28,363 nucleotides of DNA from Actinomycetes bacterium (GTDB taxonomy: Bacteria > Actinomycetota > Actinomycetes > Actinomycetales > Actinomycetaceae), in contig JAEWEQ010000058.1 of NCBI GenBank assembly GCA_023389315.1, positions 1 to 28,363 on the forward strand, in the 5' to 3' direction. This document shows, in pieces, positions 9,035 to 16,296 of this stretch (position 1 is the first letter of the stretch; each line of letters opens with the position of its first letter). The notes beneath the pieces were generated by a model. It made no database searches and had not been told where the DNA came from. It saw only the letters and a list, made by a program, of their open reading frames with translations. The position numbers and the translations under genes are program-made.

Positions 9035-9060
9035 CGCCGGGACGAGCTGGAACCGACCCG

Positions 9061-10455
9061 CTAACGCCGGGCGCGCCGCGAGTTCGCCGCCCGTCCTCGC
9101 GCCGGCAAGTTGGCACGGTGATGGATCGCCCAGCCACCGGCAATCGCGGCGATCGCTGTGCCCGTCATTACCCCCAACTTGGCGTGGTCGATATGGGCCG
9201 AGGACGGGTCGAACGCCAGTCCCGCAACCAGCAGCGCGACCGTGAACCCGATACCCGCCAGCAGCGAAATCGCCGCAATATCGGGCATATCCACGCCCGC
9301 TCCCAGGCGCAGGCGGGTCAAAGAGGTGAGGATCCAAACGGACCCGGCAATGCCGAGCAACTTACCCAACGGCAGGGCGATCATCACGCCCACCGCCACC
9401 GGGTCGGCCAGAGTTTCGCGTAGGCCACCGGAGTTAGTGACATTCACACCGGCCGCGAAGAAGGCGAACAGGGGGACCACCAGGCCGGCCGATAGCGGGT
9501 TGAGGCGGTGGGCCAGTTCACTGGACCACTGTACGTCGCGGGATTTCTTGCGCAGAGCCGGGACCAACATGCCCATCGCTACGCCAGAGATGGTGGCGTG
9601 AATCCCGGAAGCGTGCATGAATCCCCAGGCCACTATCGCCACCGGTACCAGCAACCACCACACCATGATGCGGCGCTGCACCAGCACACCGAAAACGGCG
9701 ATCGCCGCGAAGGCACAGCCCAGCGCGATGAAGTTCAAGTCAGTGGAGTAGAATACCGCGATCACAATGATTGCCAACAGGTCGTCGACCACTGCCAGGG
9801 TTAGCAGGAAAGTGCGGGCCGCCGGAGGCATTCCCTTACCGAATAACCCCAATAGCGCCACCGCGAAGGCTATGTCGGTAGCGGTAGGGATCGCCCAACC
9901 GGTGTAGGCGTCGGAGCCGGTGAGGATCTGAATCAGCATGTAGATCACGGCCGGGCCCACCATGCCGAAGGCGGCAGCAAGCATTGGCAATGCCGCTTCA
10001 CGCACGTCCCGCAGCGCGCCGGTAACGAACTCGGTTTTAAGCTCCAGTCCCACCACGAAGAAGAACAGCGTCAGGATGCCATCGGCCGCCCAGTGGCTGA
10101 TTGGCAGGTTCAATCCCAGGGATTCGGGCCCCAGCTTGTAATGCGAGACCGCCATGTAGGTGTGTGACCACGGCGAGTTCGCCCACATTAATGCCAACAG
10201 GGCGGCGACAACCAGCAGTAGCCCGGAGCGGGTCTCGTCGGAAACGAACTTCACGTAGCTTTTAGGCAGGTTCCAAACCCGTTCCAGGAAGGTCGGGTTA
10301 GCGGCGTGCTGCACTGCCAGCAGGTTGCGGCGTCGGCCTTCAGGTAGCGCGTAGGGACGTTGTAGCCCGCGTGCGCCAGGCAAGTTATGGGAGGATCGGC
10401 GCACCATTTGTGAGCTGGTAATAACCCCTGGGCGACGTTTACCATCCGACCACAT
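9061..10455 (-). CDS. nhaA: Na+/H+ antiporter NhaA
   Basis: Inner-membrane antiporter that exchanges Na+ or Li+ for protons. It is 464 residues from ATG 10455, chosen because GGAGG lies six bases in front; an upstream in-frame start at 10512 lacks such a site. A basic cytoplasmic tail of about 70 residues precedes the membrane core. Core motifs: FFFVVGLELKTEFV, IPTATDIAFAVALLGLFGKG (Asp about 194), LTLAVVDDLLAIIVIAVFYS with the ion-binding Asp pair (about 224-225), HASGIHATISGVAMGM, and VGVMIALPLGKLLGI. It ends with a basic Arg-rich tail. It is monocistronic, convergent with ppx/gppA and divergent from the tRNA. Its function is secure; the long N-terminal tail is unusual for NhaA. Confidence 0.95.
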   Translation of the reverse strand: MWSDGKRRPGVITSSQMVRRSSHNLPGARGLQRPYALPEGRRRNLLAVQHAANPTFLERVWNLPKSYVKFVSDETRSGLLLVVAALLALMWANSPWSHTYMAVSHYKLGPESLGLNLPISHWAADGILTLFFFVVGLELKTEFVTGALRDVREAALPMLAAAFGMVGPAVIYMLIQILTGSDAYTGWAIPTATDIAFAVALLGLFGKGMPPAARTFLLTLAVVDDLLAIIVIAVFYSTDLNFIALGCAFAAIAVFGVLVQRRIMVWWLLVPVAIVAWGFMHASGIHATISGVAMGMLVPALRKKSRDVQWSSELAHRLNPLSAGLVVPLFAFFAAGVNVTNSGGLRETLADPVAVGVMIALPLGKLLGIAGSVWILTSLTRLRLGAGVDMPDIAAISLLAGIGFTVALLVAGLAFDPSSAHIDHAKLGVMTGTAIAAIAGGWAIHHRANLPARGRAANSRRARR

Positions 10456-10689
10456 GCTCTGCCTCCATCTATGTCTTCGCGGGCGCAGCGGCGACGCCGT
10501 CAATATTCCCATCCTAGTCGCCTATGTCTAGAAGCAGGCAGGGGCGTCGTAGGTTGGACAGTTTTGGTTCACCGATTCGAAAAATCTTTATCACGAGGGC
10601 GGGGCGTTCTTGCCGGCATCACCGTACCTCGCGTTGCAATTCGTTTCTAAGGTGTTTGATGCGTACAATTGGGGCAGTGCGAATAGCGC
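10456..10689. promoter_or_regulatory. Divergent spacer between nhaA and tRNA
   Basis: About 234 bases with no supported gene. CCTCC at 10462-10466 is the nhaA ribosome site read on the minus strand. For the tRNA, TACAAT at 10664-10669 is a plausible -10, 20 bases before the mature 5' end; no clear -35 is seen. Confidence 0.4.
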
Positions 10690-10763
10690 GCCCCCATAGC
10701 CCAATTGGTAGAGGCAATCGGCTTAAACCCGATCCAGTGCCGGTTCGAACCCGGCTGGGGGTA
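10690..10763 (+). tRNA. tRNA with anticodon UAA (tRNA-Leu), class I body
   Basis: A complete cloverleaf of 74 bases. The acceptor stem is GCCCCCA (10690-10696) with TGGGGGT (10756-10762), discriminator A at 10763; TA at positions 8-9; D arm with GG; anticodon stem ATCGG/CCGAT with loop CTTAAAC, anticodon TAA at 10724-10726; T stem GCCGG/CCGGC with loop TTCGAAC. CCA is not encoded. The variable region is only five bases (CCAGT), whereas bacterial tRNA-Leu normally carries a long variable arm. The anticodon reads UUA (Leu), and A73 agrees with leucine identity. UUA codons do occur in genes here, for example in mfd. Confidence 0.88.
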
Positions 10764-10809
10764 CTTTTTATGCCAGGGGCGAGGGTCTGCGGGTGCCGCC
10801 GCGCCTAGC

Positions 10810-11685
10810 TCAGCGACGTTGCACCCGCACCACGCCTTTGATGACGTGGGTGAGGGCGAAACGTCGCGCATTAAGCAATAGGCGTCGACCGTCCTCGTGG
10901 CGGGTATAAACCGCCTTCACCGGCAAACCCGCATGATTCAACCGACTCACGTAAGTATCCACGCTTTCTCGGTTGCGACTAAAAGCCGAGGGGACGGCTT
11001 GGGTGAAAACCGGCAGAGCGAAACCCAGACGGCGTTTGGGTACCACCAGGTAGCGCGGGTTACGCGGAGGCAAACTAACTTCGGTGACCGCTTGGGCGAA
11101 TAATAGTTCTTCCGCCAAGGTCGCGTTCTTCAACTGCACCGTGGCTCCCACACCGTCGGTGTCCACCATTACCGAAACCGCCGGCGAGGTCACCTGGCCA
11201 CTGTCGATGAGGGCCTCTAGGATCGCCTGGGCCTGCAGGCGATGGCGACGCTTGAATCGGTAGAGATTGCGTCGTTGCCACCAGGTGAGCGCGATCAAGC
11301 TAAGACCGGCGCAGCTGATGAGCACCAGCACCAGGGGGTTAAAATCGTGGCTCGTCGAATAAGTCGGCCGACTCAATATGTAGACAATCAGCAGCAAAGC
11401 CAGCGTGAGGAGGAGAATCAGCACGTCGAGGACGTTCACCAAGGTGGCCTTGGGGCTGCGCATTTGCGTTTGCACCCGCAAACGGGGAGCGTAAGTGCCC
11501 TGCGTAAAGTCAGTAGCCAAGGCGCGTTTCCAACTGTCTTTAATTAGCGCCCGCGCGCGACTGTAAGCCAACGAGGTGCGGTTGGCTTCCACCGGTCGGC
11601 TAATTGCGTCTTCCAGTGGGAGGCGGAAACAGCGGGCCAACCCGCTGTCCAGTTGCGGTCCTAAGCGGTCAGGGGCTGCCGGCAA
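10810..11685 (-). pseudogene. C-terminal membrane part of the split helicase gene
   Basis: Open frame of about 291 codons that overlaps the 3' end of the helicase gene by 25 bases in a different frame. Its only start candidate, TTG 11685, has no ribosome site. The frame is open upstream to a stop at 11746-11748 and would read DSQFGEKQSNAQPLPAAPDRLGPQLDSGL, which looks like a direct continuation of the helicase. Content: a basic region (SRARALIKDSWKRALATD), two hydrophobic segments (VLILLLTLALLLIVYIL and LVLVLISCAGLSLIALTWW), then a soluble C-terminal domain without motifs I recognise. Most simply this is the 3' part of one gene broken by a frameshift between about 11686 and 11745; a separate translationally coupled gene is the alternative. 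Confidence 0.6.
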
Positions 11686-13715
11686 TGGCTGAGCGTTCGA
11701 CTGCTTCTCACCAAACTGGCTGTCCCGCCCGCGAGCCGCTGGCGCTCATGCGCCCCTGCCCGCCCGAAGTCCTCGTCGTTGGAAAGCGGCGGCAAAGTGA
11801 GGACAGCCAACCCAACATTGGTGCGCATACGCTGCGCCAGGGAGCGCACCCCGTGGTAATCCTCACCGAACTGCCCCACGAAACGCTGCAGCGCGTTCCG
11901 TGCCGGCGGGGCCTCCAAGGTCAGCAAATGCCAAATATTAGCCACCTTTTCCGGCTGCTTAGCATCGATGCGGATGGCTCGCCCACGCAGCTGGTTGCTC
12001 AACATGAAAGTTTTAACGCTGGAAGCAATGATCAGGGAATTCAGAGCCGGGGCATCCCACCCTTCCCCCAGCAGCGCCGCCGTGCCCACCATGATCTGCA
12101 CCTTCCCGGCACTGAACAGGGCCGTCAAAGTGGGTACCGATTGAGAGGTGGAAGCCGGGAAATCCAACCGCGTGAATCCGCCACCCACCGGGCGAGTGGA
12201 CGGCGGTTTCCACCGCGCTGCGAAGAGTTGTTCACCGGTTTCCATCACTGCCAGGACGGTGCCCTCCGGTACCAGCACCAACGAGCCAGTCAGCAGCGCC
12301 AGCTTCTCCACCCACGCGGGGTGGCTTTGGGTCAGCGCTTGCTGCAACGCCACCACGGTCGGGACGGCGCCCTGCTGGCTGGGCGCAGTGGTTCCCCCCA
12401 GGTCTGTCAGCGCGTCGGCGCGGATATAGTCGGTGAGGATAACTTGCCGCAGTTGCGCACCCATAGCGGTGATCTCCGAGCGCACAATATCGCCAATCGC
12501 AGTGAACCTGCTGATTGACTGATTCAGTATTCGCTGCTGGTCCTTTTCTGGGGCCTGCCCCATGGTGAGCGCTTCCGCGCGCCGGTGAGCGAGGCGGTGC
12601 TCCACTAAGACGGCAACGCTCGCTTCCCAGGTGGAGTCGTTAAAAAGCTCGGGGTGATTGAGGATGAAGCCGGCGCTTTGATGCAAATCCATCACTGTGC
12701 TGCTGGTTCCCTCTAAGGTGGTGGCACGCTCGGTAAAGGCCGCAAACCCGACGTTTTCCAATACCGACGGGATGGGCAGGCCCGCACTAGCGCAAGTTTG
12801 CAGGAAACTAATGAAGCCTTCTTCATCGTCCATGCAGCTTTGCACAGCGGCGTCATTTTCACCCACTGTTTGCCCCAATTGCTGCACCAGAGCGGGGGCG
12901 AGCCCGTCATCTAAGAGCCGACCAAAAGCCGCATTGTAGGGGCGGGCAAGTGCCGTCAGAGCGGCGGTTTCTTCCCGGCTCGGATAGGTGAGGTAGACGT
13001 AATCTTGGTGCGGACACAGGTCACCGGTCGCCACCAGCTCGGGGATGGAGATTTCTTCATCAATCGGCCCGCAAGTTTCCAAGTAGTTGCGCCACTGTTG
13101 CGCGGTGGAGTCATACGGTGGGGTAGCGGTCAGGGCCAGGAAGTGCAAAAGCGGTGCGCCGCTACTGTTCGCGGCCGCCGCGTTCGCACCACTGCCACTA
13201 CCACGCAGCTGATCCAAGAAATCGGTCAAACTCCGCTGCCAAGCGCTGCGCAGATGGTGAGCCTCGTCCATACAGATAGTGCCCAAACCACCAGCCAGGA
13301 GCGAGGCGACCACTTCCGGGGCGCCAGTGAAATCCTCCCCGGTTTCTTCATCGCGTACGCGCGTCATCGCGGCCCACAGGGTTTGGTAGGTGACGACGGT
13401 GAGGAAGTTCGGCTGCAATAAGCTAATGCTGGTCAGTTGCCGCAAGCTGGCTGGATCGGTAACGGCGTGACCGTCCTCGTTAATGATTTCGAAATGCTCA
13501 CAAAAGCGGGAGATCCACTGGTCGCGGATCGCCAAGGTGGGAGTCAATACCAGGGCGGGGGCCTGTAGGCGGCAGATCATTTCCAACCCGAGGATGGTTT
13601 TGCCAGAACCCGGGGCTGCCACTATATGCAGGTGGCGGTCGCTTAGCAGGTGGTCGGCGCGCTCTAAAACTCGCTGCTGGTAGCTGCGGAACTGGCCGCG
13701 AAACCGCAGTCGCAT
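11661..13715 (-). CDS. DEAD/DEAH-box SF2 helicase, probably frameshifted
   Basis: ATP-dependent SF2 (XPB/UvsW-like) helicase of 684 residues. ATG 13715 follows GGGAGG by eight bases. Motifs: Q-like FRSYQQRVLERA near the N-terminus, Walker A APGSGKT (34-40), TPTLAIRDQW (Ia), DEAH at 150-153, ALTATPPYD (III), a long middle region of about 250 residues without recognised motifs, VGTAALLGEGWDAPALNSLII (V) and QLRGRAIRID near 575 (VI). The last 25 or so residues (RSSRTLSHCRQPLTA) look out of frame, and the following frame carries membrane segments. It stands alone with no methylase or restriction partner, so a restriction role is not supported. A role in nucleic-acid remodelling is all the sequence shows. 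Confidence 0.8.
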   Translation of the reverse strand: MRLRFRGQFRSYQQRVLERADHLLSDRHLHIVAAPGSGKTILGLEMICRLQAPALVLTPTLAIRDQWISRFCEHFEIINEDGHAVTDPASLRQLTSISLLQPNFLTVVTYQTLWAAMTRVRDEETGEDFTGAPEVVASLLAGGLGTICMDEAHHLRSAWQRSLTDFLDQLRGSGSGANAAAANSSGAPLLHFLALTATPPYDSTAQQWRNYLETCGPIDEEISIPELVATGDLCPHQDYVYLTYPSREETAALTALARPYNAAFGRLLDDGLAPALVQQLGQTVGENDAAVQSCMDDEEGFISFLQTCASAGLPIPSVLENVGFAAFTERATTLEGTSSTVMDLHQSAGFILNHPELFNDSTWEASVAVLVEHRLAHRRAEALTMGQAPEKDQQRILNQSISRFTAIGDIVRSEITAMGAQLRQVILTDYIRADALTDLGGTTAPSQQGAVPTVVALQQALTQSHPAWVEKLALLTGSLVLVPEGTVLAVMETGEQLFAARWKPPSTRPVGGGFTRLDFPASTSQSVPTLTALFSAGKVQIMVGTAALLGEGWDAPALNSLIIASSVKTFMLSNQLRGRAIRIDAKQPEKVANIWHLLTLEAPPARNALQRFVGQFGEDYHGVRSLAQRMRTNVGLAVLTLPPLSNDEDFGRAGAHERQRLAGGTASLVRSSRTLSHCRQPLTA

Positions 13716-13748
13716 CTCCTGGTCCTCCCGAAGTCATGCGGCGGATGA

Positions 13749-13837
13749 ACTACCTCCGCGCGGGCGCCGGTGGCAGATGGTTTTGGCTAAACGTTTCAGT
13801 TCTGCGAGGACTACCTCCGCGCGGGCGCCGGTGGCAG
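13749..13837. repeat. Two 28-bp direct repeats, 33-bp spacer
   Basis: An exact 28-base repeat occurs at 13749-13776 and 13810-13837, both beginning ACTACCTCCGCG and ending CCGGTGGCAG. The 33-base spacer gives a 61-base period, the geometry of type I-E CRISPR arrays, and the GC-rich partly dyad repeat recalls I-E repeats. Only two copies are present and no cas gene lies in the window, so it is listed as a repeat. It lies in the 287-base gap between the helicase start and the BI-1 gene. Confidence 0.7.
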
Positions 13838-13872
13838 TGGGGTCCGTTACTGATTATAGTGGGCTGATTAAC

Positions 13873-13925
13873 GCTGGCTTAACGGTTCGTTAGAACCAGC
13901 TGAAAGCGACGCTTTGGTGTCGCTT
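13873..13925 (+). promoter_or_regulatory. Two adjacent hairpins upstream of the BI-1 gene
   Basis: GGTTC/GAACC (13884-13888 with 13893-13897), with an alternative outer pairing of GCTGG (13873-13877) with CCAGC (13896-13900), is followed by AAGCGAC/GTCGCTT (13904-13910 with 13919-13925). They sit 80-130 bases before the BI-1 start. They could be operators or leader structure; no clear -35/-10 pair was identified. Confidence 0.35.
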
Positions 13926-14002
13926 CTGGGGAATAAATCTGGCACCCTTAGGGTTGTAACAGGTAGAACTTTTTAGGAAAGAGCCCACCGATAGGAGTTT
14001 CG

Positions 14003-14944
14003 ATGGCAAACCCTGTGATGAACAATATCGACCAGCTCGCCGCGCGCACCACGCCGGCCGGCTACCCGACCATGCCCGGATATGCGCCCGGCAGCCACGG
14101 CTACCCGGCCGGACCTGGCATGAACTCGGCGACCGCGCCCTACGACGCCCAGGCCCCCACCACGGGTGGCCCGGCTCAGACGCGGCCTGACTACGCCACT
14201 GCGGAAGAGCTGAACAGCGCCTATTACTCGCCTAGCGCGGATGCGGTCGATCGTGGTCGGGTGACTTTCGATGACATTTTGATGCGAACCGGCATGCTGT
14301 TGGCCATGGTGTTTGCCGGTGCCGCGGTGAACTGGGTTGTCACTTTGAACAACCCGCAAATGGGTATGGGCCTGACCATGGTGGGCCTGTTCGCGGGCCT
14401 GGCACTGGTGTTCGTGAACGTTTTCAAGAAGACCATTAGCCCGCTGCTGATCAGCGCTTACGCGGTGGCGGAAGGTCTGGCGCTGGGTGGTATCTCGGTG
14501 CTGTTCGAGGCCGCCTACCCGGGTATCGTGAAGAACGCGGTGCTCGCTACCTTCGCGGTGGCGGGGGTGACGCTGCTGGCGTACAAGATGCGCTGGGTAC
14601 GTTACACCGCGAAGATGAACAAGATCCTCATCATTGGCCTGTTCTCTTTGCTGGGCTACCGCCTACTGCTGATGCTGCTCACCTGGACCGGCTTGATGCC
14701 CGCCGCCGCTAACTTCGAACAGATCACCGTGATGGGCCTGCCCATCGGCGGGCTGATCGGTTTGCTCGCTATCGGCCTGGCCACGGTTGCCCTCATCGGG
14801 GACTTCGACACCGCTGAACGCGCCGTCGCCGCTGGCCTGCCCAAGCAGGTCGCGTGGATGGTTGGTTTCGGCATGACCGTTACCCTGGTGTGGCTCTACA
14901 CCGAAATCTTGCGCATCCTGGCGATTTTCTCCGGGCGCGATTAA
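14003..14944 (+). CDS. Bax inhibitor-1/YccA family membrane protein
   Basis: Integral membrane protein of the TMBIM/BI-1 superfamily, 313 residues, about seven transmembrane segments. ATG 14003 follows GGAG by nine bases (TAGGAGTTTCGATG). The first 85 residues are a soluble Pro/Gly/Tyr-rich tail (GYPTMPGYAPGSHGYPAGPG), then membrane helices from about residue 95. Family marks: YAVAEGLALGGISVLFE (153-169), TLLAYKMRWVR, and IGDFDTAE with D267 and D269, which sits where the pH-sensing Asp of the calcium-leak homologue BsYetJ is expected, although the exact correspondence was not aligned. It has its own upstream region and a strong terminator, so it is likely a single-gene unit. A stress or ion-leak role is inferred from relatives only. 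Confidence 0.88.
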   Translation: MANPVMNNIDQLAARTTPAGYPTMPGYAPGSHGYPAGPGMNSATAPYDAQAPTTGGPAQTRPDYATAEELNSAYYSPSADAVDRGRVTFDDILMRTGMLLAMVFAGAAVNWVVTLNNPQMGMGLTMVGLFAGLALVFVNVFKKTISPLLISAYAVAEGLALGGISVLFEAAYPGIVKNAVLATFAVAGVTLLAYKMRWVRYTAKMNKILIIGLFSLLGYRLLLMLLTWTGLMPAAANFEQITVMGLPIGGLIGLLAIGLATVALIGDFDTAERAVAAGLPKQVAWMVGFGMTVTLVWLYTEILRILAIFSGRD

Positions 14945-14952
14945 CACCCGTG

Positions 14953-14996
14953 ACGAGGACGGTGCCGGTCGTTGGCGGCCCACCGTCCTCGTTCTT
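14953..14996 (+). terminator. Terminator built from an inverted pair of the dispersed word
   Basis: ACGAGGACGGTG (14953-14964) and CACCGTCCTCGT (14981-14992) form a perfect 12-bp stem around a 16-base loop, followed by TCTTTG. Each arm contains a full exact copy of the 11-base word. It begins eight bases after the BI-1 stop. The same design is known for uptake sequences in Neisseria and Haemophilus. Confidence 0.8.
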
Positions 14997-15030
14997 TGTG
15001 AACTAGCTAAACGATTTGGAAGGACCACAA

Positions 15031-15432
15031 ATGTCTGAAGTATTGAAAGTGTCTAAGAATTTCCTGCGCAAACCCACCATCGAGTTCCTCGCGGAGGAAG
15101 CCCCCAGCGAACTGCACATTGAGGTGATTCGCGAGGGCGCCGGCCCGGCAATCACCAAGGGTGATAAGGCGCAGTGCCACTACCTGGGTCAAGTCTGGGG
15201 TGGGGAAGTGTTCGACAACTCCTACGACCGTGGTCAGCCGCTAGAGTTCACCGTGGGTGTGGGCATGGTTATTGCCGGTTGGGACCAGGGCCTGCTGGGG
15301 ATCCGCGAAGGGTCGCGCGTGGTGCTGTCCATCCCCTCCGACCTGGGCTATGGGGATGCGGGCGTCCCGCAGGCGGGGATCGCTGGGGGTGACACCCTGG
15401 TGTTCGTCACCGACGTGGTGAAAGTGAACTAA
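15031..15432 (+). CDS. FKBP-type peptidyl-prolyl isomerase
   Basis: Single-domain FKBP rotamase, 133 residues, no signal peptide, so cytoplasmic. ATG 15031 lies six bases after GGAAGGA; the in-frame TTG 15016 is part of that site. Family residues: GDKAQCHYLGQVWGGEVFDNSYDRGQP (Tyr, Phe and Asp of the pocket), FTVGVGMVIAGWDQGLLGIREGSR (Val-Ile-x-x-Trp floor), IPSDLGYGDAG and GGDTLVFVTDVV. The N-terminal 35 residues form an actinobacterial extension (KNFLRKPTIEFLAEEAPSEL). It is bounded by a terminator on each side, hence transcribed alone. Confidence 0.93.
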   Translation: MSEVLKVSKNFLRKPTIEFLAEEAPSELHIEVIREGAGPAITKGDKAQCHYLGQVWGGEVFDNSYDRGQPLEFTVGVGMVIAGWDQGLLGIREGSRVVLSIPSDLGYGDAGVPQAGIAGGDTLVFVTDVVKVN

Positions 15433-15459
15433 CGTTTTTGCCGCGCGAGCGGGAGAACG

Positions 15460-15494
15460 AAAGCGGGAGCTAGGCTCGGCCTGGCTCCCGCTTT
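15460..15494 (+). terminator. Terminator after the FKBP gene
   Basis: AAAGCGGGAGC (15460-15470) pairs with GCTCCCGCTTT (15484-15494), and AGGC/GCCT extends the stem inside. The symmetrical A and T ends mean it could also serve the convergent msrA, whose stop is at 15541. Confidence 0.8.
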
Positions 15495-15540
15495 AGCTTT
15501 GTGCGGGCTACGGTGGGTGGGCTTGACTGGTGGGCGGGCT

Positions 15541-16200
15541 TTACTGCGCGCCGCCGTCCTCGCTACCCGCGCCGCCGTCCTCGCTACCCGCGCCGCCGAC
15601 CACGCCCACCGGGCAGCTCATACCCGACGGCCCCAAGTTGCAATACCCGTAGGGCCGGTAATGCAGGTAGGCCTGGTGATAGTCCTCCGCCAGGTAGAAC
15701 TCACCTAGTTCGCCCGCACCCACGATCTGCGTGGTGATGTCAGGCAAGCCGGCAGCCCGCACCACCGGGTTGAAAGCCTCCCGCGTGGCCTGGGCGGCGG
15801 CGTACTGCGCGGGGGTGGTGGTCCCGATGAAAGAACGGTATTGGGTGCCAACGTCGTTGCCCTGACGGTTGCCTTGAGTGGGATCGTGGTTTTCCCAAAA
15901 CCGCCGTAGCACGTCCTCGACACTGACTTTGCGTGGGTCGTAAACTACCTGCACCACTTCGGCGTGCCCGGTGGTGCCGGTGCAGACTTGTTCGTAGCTG
16001 GGGTGAGGGGTGTGTCCGCCACCGTAGCCCACCGCGGTGCAGATCACGCCGGGGAGGTTCCACATGATGCGCTCCGCTCCCCAAAAGCACCCCATCCCCA
16101 GGTAGATTACCTCGTGCGGGTCGGGCCAGGGGCCACCCAGGGGTTGGCCGAGGACGGGGTGAACTATGGCTGCTACCCGTTGCTGGTCTTGCGGTGTCAT
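15541..16200 (-). CDS. msrA: Peptide methionine sulfoxide reductase MsrA
   Basis: Thiol enzyme that reduces methionine-S-sulfoxide in oxidised proteins. It is 219 residues from ATG 16200, which follows GGGAGGG by about seven bases. The catalytic motif YLGMGCFWGAERIMW places the nucleophile at C38. It is followed by VGYGGGHTPHPSYEQVCTGTTGHAEVVQVVYDP, FWENHDPTQGNRQGNDVGTQYRS and AEDYHQAYLHYRP. Resolving Cys candidates are in YGYCNLGPSGMSCPVG near the C-terminus. The last residues are a tandem heptad (GAGSEDG repeated) from a 21-bp DNA repeat. It is divergent from the AI-2E permease gene. No msrB is in the window. Confidence 0.96.
   Translation of the reverse strand: MTPQDQQRVAAIVHPVLGQPLGGPWPDPHEVIYLGMGCFWGAERIMWNLPGVICTAVGYGGGHTPHPSYEQVCTGTTGHAEVVQVVYDPRKVSVEDVLRRFWENHDPTQGNRQGNDVGTQYRSFIGTTTPAQYAAAQATREAFNPVVRAAGLPDITTQIVGAGELGEFYLAEDYHQAYLHYRPYGYCNLGPSGMSCPVGVVGGAGSEDGGAGSEDGGAQ
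15548..15598. repeat. 21-bp tandem repeat in the msrA 3' end
   Basis: Unit 1 is 15548-15568, unit 2 is 15569-15589 (identical), and a partial third runs to 15598. Each full unit contains the core GTCCTCG of the dispersed word (15556-15562 and 15577-15583). In the protein it adds the seven residues GAGSEDG per unit. Confidence 0.85.
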
Positions 16201-16296
16201 TTTGGGCCCTCCCTGCGCGTTATTTACCGCCTCGGTATAATCTCAACATTGCAAACTTTACCAACATGGCGGGATCGCTATAGCGAGGAGCACTAG
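16201..16296. promoter_or_regulatory. Divergent msrA / AI-2E permease promoter region with palindrome
   Basis: A perfect TATAAT is at 16236-16241 on the plus strand, with no clear -35. Read on the minus strand, TTGGTA and TTATAC about 18 bases apart could serve msrA. TCGCTATAGCGA (16275-16286) is a perfect 12-bp palindrome overlapping the front edge of the GAGGAG ribosome site (16285-16290), a possible operator. Confidence 0.5.

Noticed and set aside
10524..10808. 94-codon frame covering the tRNA
   Set aside because: It reads through a perfect tRNA cloverleaf and has no ribosome site.
11604..12518. 304-codon open frame antisense to the helicase
   Set aside because: It overlaps helicase motifs V and VI on the other strand; its product has no motifs and is rich in Arg, Gln and His, as typical antisense shadows are.
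11661..13715. Type I or III restriction subunit
   Set aside because: No methylase, specificity or nuclease partner next to it, and no nuclease motif seen in the protein.
13749..13837. Calling the two 28-bp repeats a CRISPR array
   Set aside because: Only two copies, no leader recognised and no cas genes in the window; kept as a repeat and raised as a finding.
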